DNA from: Actinobacteria bacterium UBA3086
GTDB taxonomy: Bacteria > Actinomycetota > Coriobacteriia > Anaerosomatales > UBA3086
NCBI GenBank assembly: GCA_002367305.1
Contig: DFBG01000118.1
Coordinates: 9,886-16,807, forward strand
Direction of reading: 5' to 3'
DNA: 6,922 bases
The notes under the pieces: generated by a model
Seen by the model: the letters and a program-made list of their open reading frames with translations, nothing else
Database searches by the model: none
Told to the model about the DNA's origin: nothing
Part shown: one piece after another, positions 1 through 5,387 of the stretch
Layout: each line of letters starts with the position of its first letter
Position numbering within the stretch: the first letter of the stretch is position 1
Made by a program: the position numbers and the translations under genes

Positions 1-851
1 GCCACGGCGGTACCGTAGCGGGTCGCGCCCATGATGCGCTCGTTCAGGGGTTGGAACGGATCGGTTGCGAGGAACCGCTCGATGCCGTTGACGATGCCTT
101 CTGCCATGCGTGTGCGGAACGTTGGGTTGAGCAGAAATGAGCGGTCGAGTGCATTGGAGAGGAATCCGGTCTCAATTAGGATTCCCGGCATGTTCGACCA
201 ACGGATGACGTAGTAGCCGACATCATCGACTTTGCGGTCCGGCATGCCGGTAGCTATCACAATCTCCTGTTGGACGAGTTCTGCGAGCTGTTTGGAGAGC
301 AGTAGATCGGTCGTGTTGTCCCAGTTGTGATAGGTCTCGAGACCACGAGCGCTGGAACTCGTGCTCGCATTCGCGTGGATCGACACGAAGAGGTCTGCCC
401 CCCAGTCGTTGGCAAGGTCACAGCGCTTCTGGAGGTCGTCGTAGGGTATGGACCCGCTGTCTTCATCCGGGCTGTAGTCATAGATGCCCGTGCGGCCGTC
501 CTTGGCGTATTGCACGTAGTGGATGTCGTCCCCGTCCGGATCCCAATAGTGCCACGTGGGGATGTCGCCCGGATCGGCGAACGCGGATGTGGTTCTCGAC
601 ATGTTGGTGTTGTGACCGCGTTCACGGAGTTCTTCTCGGACCGCGAGAGAGACCAAGAGGTTCACGCTCGCCTCGGAGACACCCGCGTAGTAGGCCCCGG
701 GATATCGACCGCCGTGCCCAGGGTCGATGAAGATGTCCTCGGCAACGGCGATGTCGGCTGATGAGGGAATAAAGAGGATGCCTAGTGCCATGAGTGTGTA
801 GAGCACACCGAGGATAAGCCGTACTTGCTGCGATGATGCCCTTACATGCAT
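1..851 (-). CDS. N-acetylmuramoyl-L-alanine amidase (Amidase_3), secreted, C-terminus beyond window
   Basis: Zinc-dependent peptidoglycan hydrolase that cleaves the amide bond between N-acetylmuramic acid and the L-alanine of the stem peptide, outside the membrane. The 283 whole codons seen start with a signal peptide: Arg4 and Arg11, a hydrophobic stretch at about 12-28, then a small-residue region ending near AVAE (35-38). The Amidase_3 fold follows: DPGHGG at 43-48 (zinc ligand His46), Glu60 as likely second ligand, SIHAN at 157-161 (His159) and ETGFLSN at 227-233 (catalytic Glu227). Between the SRT at 85-87 and the RCDLAN helix at 143-148 lies an acidic, aromatic insertion (about 89-137). 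The last residues, ERIMGATRYGTAV (271-283), match the opening of a type 2 cell-wall-binding repeat (CW_binding_2), so anchoring repeats probably continue past the left edge. The chosen ATG (849-851) puts the signal peptide at the terminus. An in-frame ATG at 918-920 would add 23 residues. Neither start has a clear ribosome binding site. The gene is divergent from guaB3. Confidence 0.93.
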   Translation of the reverse strand, partial: MHVRASSQQVRLILGVLYTLMALGILFIPSSADIAVAEDIFIDPGHGGRYPGAYYAGVSEASVNLLVSLAVREELRERGHNTNMSRTTSAFADPGDIPTWHYWDPDGDDIHYVQYAKDGRTGIYDYSPDEDSGSIPYDDLQKRCDLANDWGADLFVSIHANASTSSSARGLETYHNWDNTTDLLLSKQLAELVQQEIVIATGMPDRKVDDVGYYVIRWSNMPGILIETGFLSNALDRSFLLNPTFRTRMAEGIVNGIERFLATDPFQPLNERIMGATRYGTAV

Positions 852-945
852 GGGCGAACTACTTTCGTATGCGGCTTCGCCGGTCTCCCGGCCGGGCCTC
901 TGATGCTGCACGCGGAGCATGCCACATGGAGGTCGCTCAATAGGT

Positions 946-975
946 ATCATACTTGGGGTGTATTTGTCTTCGCAA
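946..975 (-). promoter_or_regulatory. Candidate promoter of the amidase gene
   Basis: On the minus strand a TATGAT (951 down to 946) matches the -10 consensus at five of six positions. It lies 18 bases from TTGCGA (975 down to 970), which keeps the TTG and final A of TTGACA. Transcription would begin near 939, giving a leader of about 88 bases to the ATG at 851, or about 19 bases to the alternative ATG at 920. This rests on pattern matching only. Confidence 0.35.
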
Positions 976-981
976 ACCGAC

Positions 982-1002
982 TAGAATACGTTTCACCGAA
1001 AC
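982..1002 (+). promoter_or_regulatory. Candidate -10 element and adjacent dyad upstream of guaB3
   Basis: TAGAAT (982-987) resembles a -10 box pointing towards guaB3. It is followed at once by the perfect dyad GTTTC-ACC-GAAAC (990-1002), which would sit across the expected transcription start and could be a repressor operator. The -35 region is poor, so the promoter call is weak. The dyad arms are only five bases and could occur by chance. Confidence 0.22.
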
Positions 1003-1053
1003 CGTGGGCGTGCGAGGCGTTGCGCGTTCGCGAGTCACGTTCCAGCACACATC

Positions 1054-1128
1054 AGACCAGACACTCGCTCGTATCGGTACTCGAGCGTAGCTATCTGGTC
1101 TTTGTCGTATCGTGCATACGGATGCGAC
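1054..1128 (+). promoter_or_regulatory. Two tandem stem-loops in the presumed guaB3 leader
   Basis: The first stem pairs AGACCAGA (1054-1061) with TCTGGTCT (1094-1101), eight perfect pairs. It encloses a second stem, CGCTCG (1066-1071) with CGAGCG (1082-1087), around a ten-base loop. Two bases later GTCGTATC (1104-1111) pairs with GATGCGAC (1121-1128), eight pairs including one T-G wobble. An alternative inside this second hairpin pairs CGTAT (1106-1110) with ATACG (1116-1120). The elements lie about 65-140 bases before the guaB3 start. They may form a structured 5' leader or contain a DNA-binding site. I cannot match them to a known riboswitch class. Confidence 0.35.
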
Positions 1129-1175
1129 ACCGAGTTATGGAAGTTGTAAACGGTTCCTTCAGGGACAGCGATATC

Positions 1176-1182
1176 GAGGAGG
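1176..1182 (+). promoter_or_regulatory. Ribosome binding site of guaB3
   Basis: GAGGAGG is a near-ideal Shine-Dalgarno sequence, 12 bases before the ATG at 1195. The gap is a little long but supports that start. A small hairpin just upstream, GGTTCC-type arms at 1153-1157 and 1162-1166 with a TTCA loop, leaves this site free. Confidence 0.6.
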
Positions 1183-1194
1183 CAGCGAGCAAGT

Positions 1195-2367
1195 ATGGAG
1201 ATCGAGATCGGACGAGGAAAGACCGCGCGCCGCGCATATGGATTCGACGACATCGCCATCGTTCCATCCAGACGCACACGTGACCCGCGTGATGTGGACA
1301 TCAGCTGGACGTTCAACTTCCGGGGCAAGGACTACGAGTTCCCGCTGCCGGTGCTCGCTTCCGCCATGGACGGAGTGGTCGATCCCGGCTTCGCAGTGAC
1401 CATGGGCAAGCTCGGCGGCATGGCCGTCTTGAACCTCGAGGGTATTCAGACGCGCTACGAAGATCCCTCCAAGCACCTCAATGCGATCGCTTCGTTCGAT
1501 CGCGAAGAGGCGACCGGCAAGATGCAGGAGATTTACAAGGAGCCGGTCAAGCCCGAACTCATCACCCAGCGCATCAAGGAGATCAAGGAAGGTGGCGTTC
1601 TCGCTGCAGCATCGCTCACTCCGCAGAACTGTGAGCGCTACATAGATGCCGCTCTTGCCGGTGGTATCGATATCCTGATCATTCAGGGCACGGTTGTCTC
1701 CGCGGAGCACGTCTCCACCTACGACAAGCCTCTCGACCTCAACGCGTTCGTGCGCGATCTCGACATTCCGACCATCATCGGTGGCTGCTGCAGCTATCAG
1801 GGTGCACTGCACCTCATGCGTTCCGGCGCAGTCGGCGTGCTCGTTGGTGTCGGCCCGGGTCACGCATGCACCTCTCGTCGCGTGCTCGGTATCGGTGTCC
1901 CGCAGTGTACGGCGATCGCCGACGCGGCAGCCGCACGCACCCGTTTCCTGGAGGAGACCGGAACGTACGCACACGTCATCGCAGACGGCGGCATGCGCCA
2001 CGGTGGCGATCTCGCCAAGGCCATCGCCTGTGGTGCGGACTCCGTCATGATCGGCTCACCGCTCGCCGCAGCCTCCGAGGCTCCCGGCCGCGGTTATCAC
2101 TGGGGTATGGCCACGTTCCACCCCGACCTGCCTCGCGGAACCCGCGTTCGTGCAGGCATCAAGGGTTCCCTCGAGGACATTCTCCTGGGCCCGGCGCACG
2201 AGAACGACGGCGCCCTGAACCTTTTGGGTGGGCTGCGCACCTCCATGGCCACCTGTGGCTACGAGAACCTCAAGACGTTCCAGAAGGCCGAGGTCATGGT
2301 CGCCCCGTCGCTCCAGACCGAGGGCAAGGCTCTGCAGAACGCGCAGGGCGTCGGGATGGGTCGGTAG
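1195..2367 (+). CDS. guaB3: GuaB3 family IMP dehydrogenase-related protein
   Basis: Member of the IMP dehydrogenase/GMP reductase barrel family, GuaB3 branch, 390 residues. IMP dehydrogenase oxidises IMP to XMP with NAD+ in cytoplasmic guanine nucleotide synthesis. The start carries the GuaB3 signature (ARRAYGFDDIAIVPSRRTRD, 11-30). The catalytic loop GPGHACTSR (220-228) keeps the essential Cys225. ADGGMRHGGDLAKAIACGAD (263-282) and MIGSPLA (285-291) form the phosphate-binding region, and GGLRTSMATCG (345-355) is also family-typical. Classical GuaB is close to 490 residues and has a paired CBS domain inserted near residue 100-220; here the barrel runs through that region without it, so the CBS-linked nucleotide control of GuaB is absent. 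Three bases separate it from guaA, so the two are almost certainly co-transcribed. The family call is firm. The activity is less so, because many actinobacteria also carry a classical guaB and GuaB3 biochemistry is known from few organisms. Confidence 0.93.
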   Translation: MEIEIGRGKTARRAYGFDDIAIVPSRRTRDPRDVDISWTFNFRGKDYEFPLPVLASAMDGVVDPGFAVTMGKLGGMAVLNLEGIQTRYEDPSKHLNAIASFDREEATGKMQEIYKEPVKPELITQRIKEIKEGGVLAAASLTPQNCERYIDAALAGGIDILIIQGTVVSAEHVSTYDKPLDLNAFVRDLDIPTIIGGCCSYQGALHLMRSGAVGVLVGVGPGHACTSRRVLGIGVPQCTAIADAAAARTRFLEETGTYAHVIADGGMRHGGDLAKAIACGADSVMIGSPLAAASEAPGRGYHWGMATFHPDLPRGTRVRAGIKGSLEDILLGPAHENDGALNLLGGLRTSMATCGYENLKTFQKAEVMVAPSLQTEGKALQNAQGVGMGR

Positions 2368-2370
2368 CAC

Positions 2371-3921
2371 GTGACCGGTTATCACGAAGAACAGCCGACG
2401 GTTCTCGTAGTCGACTTTGGCGCGCAGTACGCCCAGCTCATCGCTCGGCGCGTGCGTGAGGCCAAGGTCTTCTCGGAGATCGTGGGACATGATATTTCTG
2501 TAGAAGAGATCGAGCGCCGGAATCCTGCGGCGCTCATCCTTTCGGGTGGCCCTGCGAGCGTGTACGCCGACGGTGCCCCCAAGATGGATCCTGCCATCTT
2601 TGACATGGGGATTCCCATCCTGGGCTTCTGCTACGGTATGCAGCTCATGGCGCTTGAGTTGGGCGGCGCGATCCCCAAGACGGACATCGGCGAGTACGGA
2701 TTCGCCGAACTGACCATCATCGAGCCCGAGAGTGCACTCTTCGAGGGCGTGCCTGAGGCTTCGCAGTGCTGGATGAGCCACCGTGACAGCGTGGGCACCG
2801 CCCCCGATGGCTTCACGGTCACCGCGCGCACCGAGATCACCGGCGTAGCCGCCATGGAGGACGCGGGCCGCAAGCTCTACGCGACCCAGTTCCACCCCGA
2901 GGTGGCACACACCGAGCATGGCCAGCGCATGATTCGTGCGTTCCTGCACAACATCGTCGGCATTCCTCCCTTGTGGACCATGGTCAACATCATCGACTCG
3001 ACCGTCGATCGCATTCGTGAGCAGGTCGGCGACGATCACGTCATCTGTGGCCTTTCCGGCGGAGTCGACTCCAGTGTGGTCGCGGCGCTTCTGCACCGTG
3101 CGATCGGCGATCAACTCACGTGCGTGTACGTGGATCACGGCATGATGCGGCTGAACGAGACAGAAGAGGTCCTGCGCGTCTTCCGCGATCAGTTCAACAT
3201 CGATCTCATACACGTCGACGCCGAGGACCGGTATCTGGATCTGCTCGCAGGGGTCACCGATCCTGAGCGCAAGCGCACTATCATCGGCGAGGAGTTCTGG
3301 AAGGTCTTCTTTGACGAGGCCACCAAGCTCAAGGGCGTGAAGTGGCTCGCCCAGGGCACGCTCTATCCCGATGTGGTCGAGTCCGGCGGAAAGAACAACG
3401 CCAAGATCAAGAGTCATCACAATCTCATCCCGTTCCCTCCGGGTGTGCACTTCGATCTCATCGAGCCTTTGCGCACGCTCTTCAAGGACGAGGTTCGTGC
3501 CGTGGGTGCCGAACTCGGTCTTCCCGACGAGATCGTGCATCGTCAGCCGTTCCCGGGTCCGGGGCTCGCCGTGCGTATCATCGGCGACATCACGCGCGAG
3601 AAGCTTGACATGCTCCGCGAGGCCGACGCGATCGTGCGCGAGGAGATATTCAACTGGGACACCGACCGTGAGGTCTGGCAGTACTTCGCCGTCCTGCCAG
3701 ATATCAGAAGCGTCGGCGTGATGGGAGATGAGCGGACATACGCGCACCCCATCATCGTTCGTGCGGTGGCCAGTGCGGATGCCATGACAGCGGACTGGGC
3801 GCGACTGCCCCACGAGTTGCTCGCGAAGATGAGCAACCGCATCATCAACGAGGTGGATGGGATCAATCGTGTGGCATACGACATAACGTCGAAGCCGCCG
3901 GGTACCATAGAGTGGGAATAG
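2371..3921 (+). CDS. guaA: GMP synthase (glutamine-hydrolysing)
   Basis: Converts XMP to GMP with ATP and glutamine in the cytoplasm, the last step of guanine nucleotide synthesis. The 516 residues are the usual length for the two-domain bacterial enzyme. The N-terminal class I glutamine amidotransferase domain (about 9-197) has the nucleophile in GFCYGMQ (Cys87) and the His175/Glu177 pair in QFHPEV. The ATP pyrophosphatase domain has the P-loop SGGVDSS (229-235). The C-terminal dimerisation domain shows RQPFPGPGLA (391-400) and ends in the family-typical KPPGTIEWE (508-516). The start is GTG at 2371, three bases after the guaB3 stop. It fits the family N-terminus (TVLVVDFGAQYAQLIARR follows), but only a weak G-rich stretch (2353-2360) precedes it, so translation may be coupled to guaB3. 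All key residues are present. Confidence 0.98.
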   Translation: MTGYHEEQPTVLVVDFGAQYAQLIARRVREAKVFSEIVGHDISVEEIERRNPAALILSGGPASVYADGAPKMDPAIFDMGIPILGFCYGMQLMALELGGAIPKTDIGEYGFAELTIIEPESALFEGVPEASQCWMSHRDSVGTAPDGFTVTARTEITGVAAMEDAGRKLYATQFHPEVAHTEHGQRMIRAFLHNIVGIPPLWTMVNIIDSTVDRIREQVGDDHVICGLSGGVDSSVVAALLHRAIGDQLTCVYVDHGMMRLNETEEVLRVFRDQFNIDLIHVDAEDRYLDLLAGVTDPERKRTIIGEEFWKVFFDEATKLKGVKWLAQGTLYPDVVESGGKNNAKIKSHHNLIPFPPGVHFDLIEPLRTLFKDEVRAVGAELGLPDEIVHRQPFPGPGLAVRIIGDITREKLDMLREADAIVREEIFNWDTDREVWQYFAVLPDIRSVGVMGDERTYAHPIIVRAVASADAMTADWARLPHELLAKMSNRIINEVDGINRVAYDITSKPPGTIEWE

Positions 3922-3937
3922 AGAAACTGTGACACAC

Positions 3938-3967
3938 CGGACGTCGGCCAAAATGAGCCGGCGTTCG
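3938..3967 (+). promoter_or_regulatory. Hairpin between guaA and aroQ
   Basis: CGGACGTCGGC (3938-3948) pairs with GCCGGCGTTCG (3957-3967) over 11 consecutive pairs, two of them G-T, around the eight-base loop CAAAATGA. A competing or extending pairing joins CACCGGA (3935-3941) to TCCGGTG (3978-3984), just before the aroQ ribosome binding site. No T-run follows, so it is not a classic intrinsic terminator. It could be a leaky or Rho-assisted terminator, a processing or mRNA-stability element, or a switch affecting aroQ translation. Confidence 0.4.
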
Positions 3968-3986
3968 TGCAAAGGGTTCCGGTGAC

Positions 3987-3995
3987 AAGGAGAGG
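3987..3995 (+). promoter_or_regulatory. Ribosome binding site of aroQ
   Basis: AAGGAGAGG is a strong Shine-Dalgarno sequence; its AAGGAG core ends six bases before the ATG at 3999, which fixes the aroQ start. It lies immediately after the alternative right arm TCCGGTG (3978-3984). Confidence 0.7.
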
Positions 3996-3998
3996 CAG

Positions 3999-4277
3999 AT
4001 GACGAACGAGAAGGACGCCCAGGCTCAGATCGAAGAGCACAGGGCGCGAATCGACGAGATCGACTGCCAGCTGGTCAAGCTGCTCAATGAGCGCGGCGAG
4101 CAGTCGCTGGCCATTCGTGGGCTCAAGCCGCAGGTTCACTGGGGCCTCTACGATCCTGCACGGGAACAGAAGATCTTCGAGAACCTCGCCAGTTGCAATG
4201 ACGGTCCGCTCTACTCGGACAATCTGCGCGAGATCTACGAGGCGATTCTTCACGTCATGAAGGAGCTCAGAGCATGA
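3999..4277 (+). CDS. aroQ: Chorismate mutase, AroQ class
   Basis: Rearranges chorismate to prephenate, the committed step to phenylalanine and tyrosine, in the cytoplasm. The 92-residue protein is a stand-alone all-helical AroQ (CM_2) domain of normal length. By alignment from memory with the E. coli P-protein mutase domain, the active-site residues are kept: Arg15 (RARID), Arg32 (LLNER), Lys43 (RGLK), and Asp52, Arg55 and Glu56 in YDPARE. I cannot place the C-terminal Gln/Glu residue with confidence. There is no signal peptide and no fused prephenate dehydratase, dehydrogenase or ACT domain. A strong ribosome binding site fixes the start. The stop overlaps the start of the DAHP synthase gene as ATGA (4274-4277), which points to translational coupling. 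Small mutases of this kind can depend on or regulate a partner DAHP synthase, and the next gene makes that plausible here. Confidence 0.93.
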   Translation: MTNEKDAQAQIEEHRARIDEIDCQLVKLLNERGEQSLAIRGLKPQVHWGLYDPAREQKIFENLASCNDGPLYSDNLREIYEAILHVMKELRA

Positions 4278-5074
4278 GCGCCGAGGAGAAGCTCACACCA
4301 CAGAACGCTGTCGTGCGCGACGGCGCGGTGACACTGATCGCCGGCCCGTGTTCGATCGAGAGCCGCGAGCAGATGCGAGAAGTAGCTGCTTGCTGCAAGG
4401 AACTGGGCATCAAGGTCATGCGCGGAGGAGCCTACAAGCCGCGCACCTCCCCGTTCTCCTTCCAGGGCCTCGAAGAGAAGGGGCTCGAGCTCCTGCGCGA
4501 GGCGGCCGATGAGTACGGACTGCTCACCGTCACCGAGGTCACTGATTCAGCACATGCCGAGAAGATCGCCGAGTATGCCGACATGATCCAGATCGGCACG
4601 CGCAATATGGCCAACTTCTCTCTGCTCCGCAAGGTGGGGGAGGTCACCGCTGAGAATCACAAACCTGTCGTGTTCAAGCGGGGCATGGCCGCCACGATCG
4701 AGGAGTGGCTGCAGGCCAGCAACTACATCACCATGAACGGCAACGAGAACGTGATCTTGTGCGAGCGGGGCATCCGCACCTTTGAGACCGCAACGCGTTT
4801 CACGCTCGACATCTCAGCGGTTCCGGTAGTCAAGAAGCTCTCGCTGCTACCAATCATCGTGGATGTTTCGCATCCCACGGGAAGTGCGGATCTCGTGCCC
4901 GCCGTGTCGCGTGCTGCAGTTGCCGTAGGGGCTGATGGTGTCATGGTCGAAGTGCATCCCAATCCACGTGAGGCCTTGTGCGACGGGCCTCAATCTCTTG
5001 ACCTTGAAGGATTAAGGAAACTTGTTGTCGAACTTAATCCTGTAGCCGCATCGATCGGAAGAGAACTGGGCTGA
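4274..5074 (+). CDS. aroF: 3-deoxy-7-phosphoheptulonate (DAHP) synthase, type I beta
   Basis: Condenses phosphoenolpyruvate with erythrose 4-phosphate to DAHP, the entry step of the shikimate pathway. At 266 residues it is a bare catalytic barrel of the type I beta (AroF/KdsA-like) class. Hallmarks are AGPCSIES (23-30, metal ligand Cys26), GGAYKPRTSPFSFQG (51-65), KRG (135-137), ERGIRT (164-169), DVSHPTG (197-203, metal ligand His200), EVHPNP (226-231, Glu226) and the late metal ligand Asp237. It lacks the N-terminal ferredoxin-like/ACT regulatory domain found in some relatives such as the Thermotoga enzyme, and the fused chorismate mutase found in Bacillus, so allosteric control would have to come from a partner, plausibly AroQ encoded just upstream. 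It starts with ATG inside the aroQ stop (ATGA). The last 25 or so codons are AT-richer than the rest and include a TTA leucine and an inverted repeat (5008-5041). Confidence 0.96.
   Translation: MSAEEKLTPQNAVVRDGAVTLIAGPCSIESREQMREVAACCKELGIKVMRGGAYKPRTSPFSFQGLEEKGLELLREAADEYGLLTVTEVTDSAHAEKIAEYADMIQIGTRNMANFSLLRKVGEVTAENHKPVVFKRGMAATIEEWLQASNYITMNGNENVILCERGIRTFETATRFTLDISAVPVVKKLSLLPIIVDVSHPTGSADLVPAVSRAAVAVGADGVMVEVHPNPREALCDGPQSLDLEGLRKLVVELNPVAASIGRELG
5008..5041 (+). repeat. Perfect 9-base inverted repeat in the 3' end of aroF
   Basis: AGGATTAAG (5008-5016) is the exact reverse complement of CTTAATCCT (5033-5041), with 16 bases between. It lies inside the coding sequence, about 35 bases before the stop, where A/T content is clearly higher than in the surrounding genes. 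It could fold in mRNA or be bound as DNA. No T-run follows, so it does not look like a terminator. Confidence 0.5.
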
Positions 5075-5131
5075 CGCGCGGCACGTGTCAGATCCGGGGT
5101 CGAGGGTTGCAGGACGTACAGGGGCGAGGAT

Positions 5132-5137
5132 AAGGGG
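5132..5137 (+). promoter_or_regulatory. Ribosome binding site of the small zinc protein gene
   Basis: AAGGGG lies five bases before the GTG at 5143. An in-frame TAA at 5131-5133 just upstream means no earlier start is possible, so this site and the GTG together fix the start. Confidence 0.55.
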
Positions 5138-5142
5138 AACAG

Positions 5143-5349
5143 GTGTCGGAACTTCCAGGCACGCCAAGATTCTGCCCACACTGTGGGGCGGTGGGGACCA
5201 AGCGACTGGGCGGTTGCTCGGTCTGCGAGCTCACGGTCTGCGAGAGGTGCGGCAACTATCAGCACATCGCCGGTGAGCGGAAACTCGTACACAATGAATG
5301 CTTACATAAGACGGGCGACTCCTTCTCCATGATCAAGTTCATCAAGTAG
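5143..5349 (+). CDS. Small cysteine-rich zinc-binding protein, cross-brace spacing
   Basis: A 68-residue soluble protein that I do not recognise by name. It has seven cysteines and several histidines that make four ligand pairs: C11-x2-C14, C25-x2-C28, C33-x2-C36 and H50-x2-C53. The pattern C-x2-C-x10-C-x2-C-x4-C-x2-C-x13-H-x2-C can hold two zinc ions and resembles the spacing of FYVE/RING-type cross-brace fingers. The basic RHHC-type lipid-binding motif of true FYVE domains is absent. The tail after 55 (ending SMIKFIK) has no motif I know. There is no signal peptide or membrane segment. The start is GTG with a good ribosome binding site and an in-frame stop directly upstream. It lies 68 bases after aroF and 38 before the helicase gene, on the same strand. 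The regular cysteine spacing makes a real gene likely. The function is unknown; nucleic-acid or protein binding is the usual role of such small zinc modules. Confidence 0.8.
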   Translation: MSELPGTPRFCPHCGAVGTKRLGGCSVCELTVCERCGNYQHIAGERKLVHNECLHKTGDSFSMIKFIK

Positions 5350-5372
5350 TACCCTCCCGCGCGCAGCGCGTG

Positions 5373-5378
5373 TACACT
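5373..5378 (+). promoter_or_regulatory. Candidate -10 box for a leaderless pcrA transcript
   Basis: TACACT fits the TANNNT -10 pattern and ends nine bases before the helicase ATG (5388), so transcription would start on or within a few bases of that ATG. No Shine-Dalgarno sequence precedes the ATG (the bases between are GTCTGTTCT), which agrees with leaderless translation, a common mode in actinobacteria. The -35 region is not recognisable. A five-pair GC hairpin (5358-5370) occupies the spacer. Confidence 0.4.
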
Positions 5379-5387
5379 GTCTGTTCT

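Larger units (their letters stand above)
852..1194. other. Divergent intergenic region, 343 bases, no gene seen
   Basis: This stretch separates the minus-strand amidase from plus-strand guaB3. Open frames cross it on both strands, but none has a recognisable product or a good ribosome binding site, and the base composition is more mixed than in the flanking genes. It holds candidate promoters in both directions, a dyad at 990-1002 and stem-loops at 1054-1101, 1104-1128 and 1153-1166. A TAGAAT at 982-987 is a plausible -10 for guaB3, but no good -35 lies at the right distance. If that -10 is used, the guaB3 leader is about 200 bases long. I see no conserved core of a purine riboswitch and no T-box motif. 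Confidence 0.6.

Noticed and set aside
327..761. 144-codon plus-strand frame within the amidase gene
   Set aside because: It is antisense to the amidase, whose catalytic motifs are all intact on the minus strand.
988..1194. Purine (guanine) riboswitch or T-box in the guaB3 leader
   Set aside because: Expected because of the operon's function, but neither the conserved purine-riboswitch core nor a T-box specifier/antiterminator motif is visible.
846..1283. 145-codon plus-strand frame spanning the intergenic region into guaB3
   Set aside because: It overlaps the guaB3 start out of frame, has no good ribosome binding site and no recognisable protein features.
1159..2001. 280-codon open frame on the minus strand
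   Set aside because: It lies opposite guaB3, has no recognisable domain, and reads as a mirror of the sense codon bias.
2056..3972. Long open frame of 638 codons on the minus strand
   Set aside because: It runs opposite guaA and the end of guaB3. Its translation shows no family motif, and long antisense frames are expected opposite G/C-rich genes with strong codon bias.
5075..5142. Terminator or promoter between aroF and the zinc-protein gene
   Set aside because: Beyond the ribosome binding site I found no stem-loop with a T-run and no convincing -35/-10 pair, so read-through from aroF is the simplest reading.
5358..5370. GC hairpin before pcrA as a terminator for the zinc-protein gene
   Set aside because: The stem has only five pairs with a three-base loop, and no T-run follows. 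It also sits in the presumed pcrA promoter.
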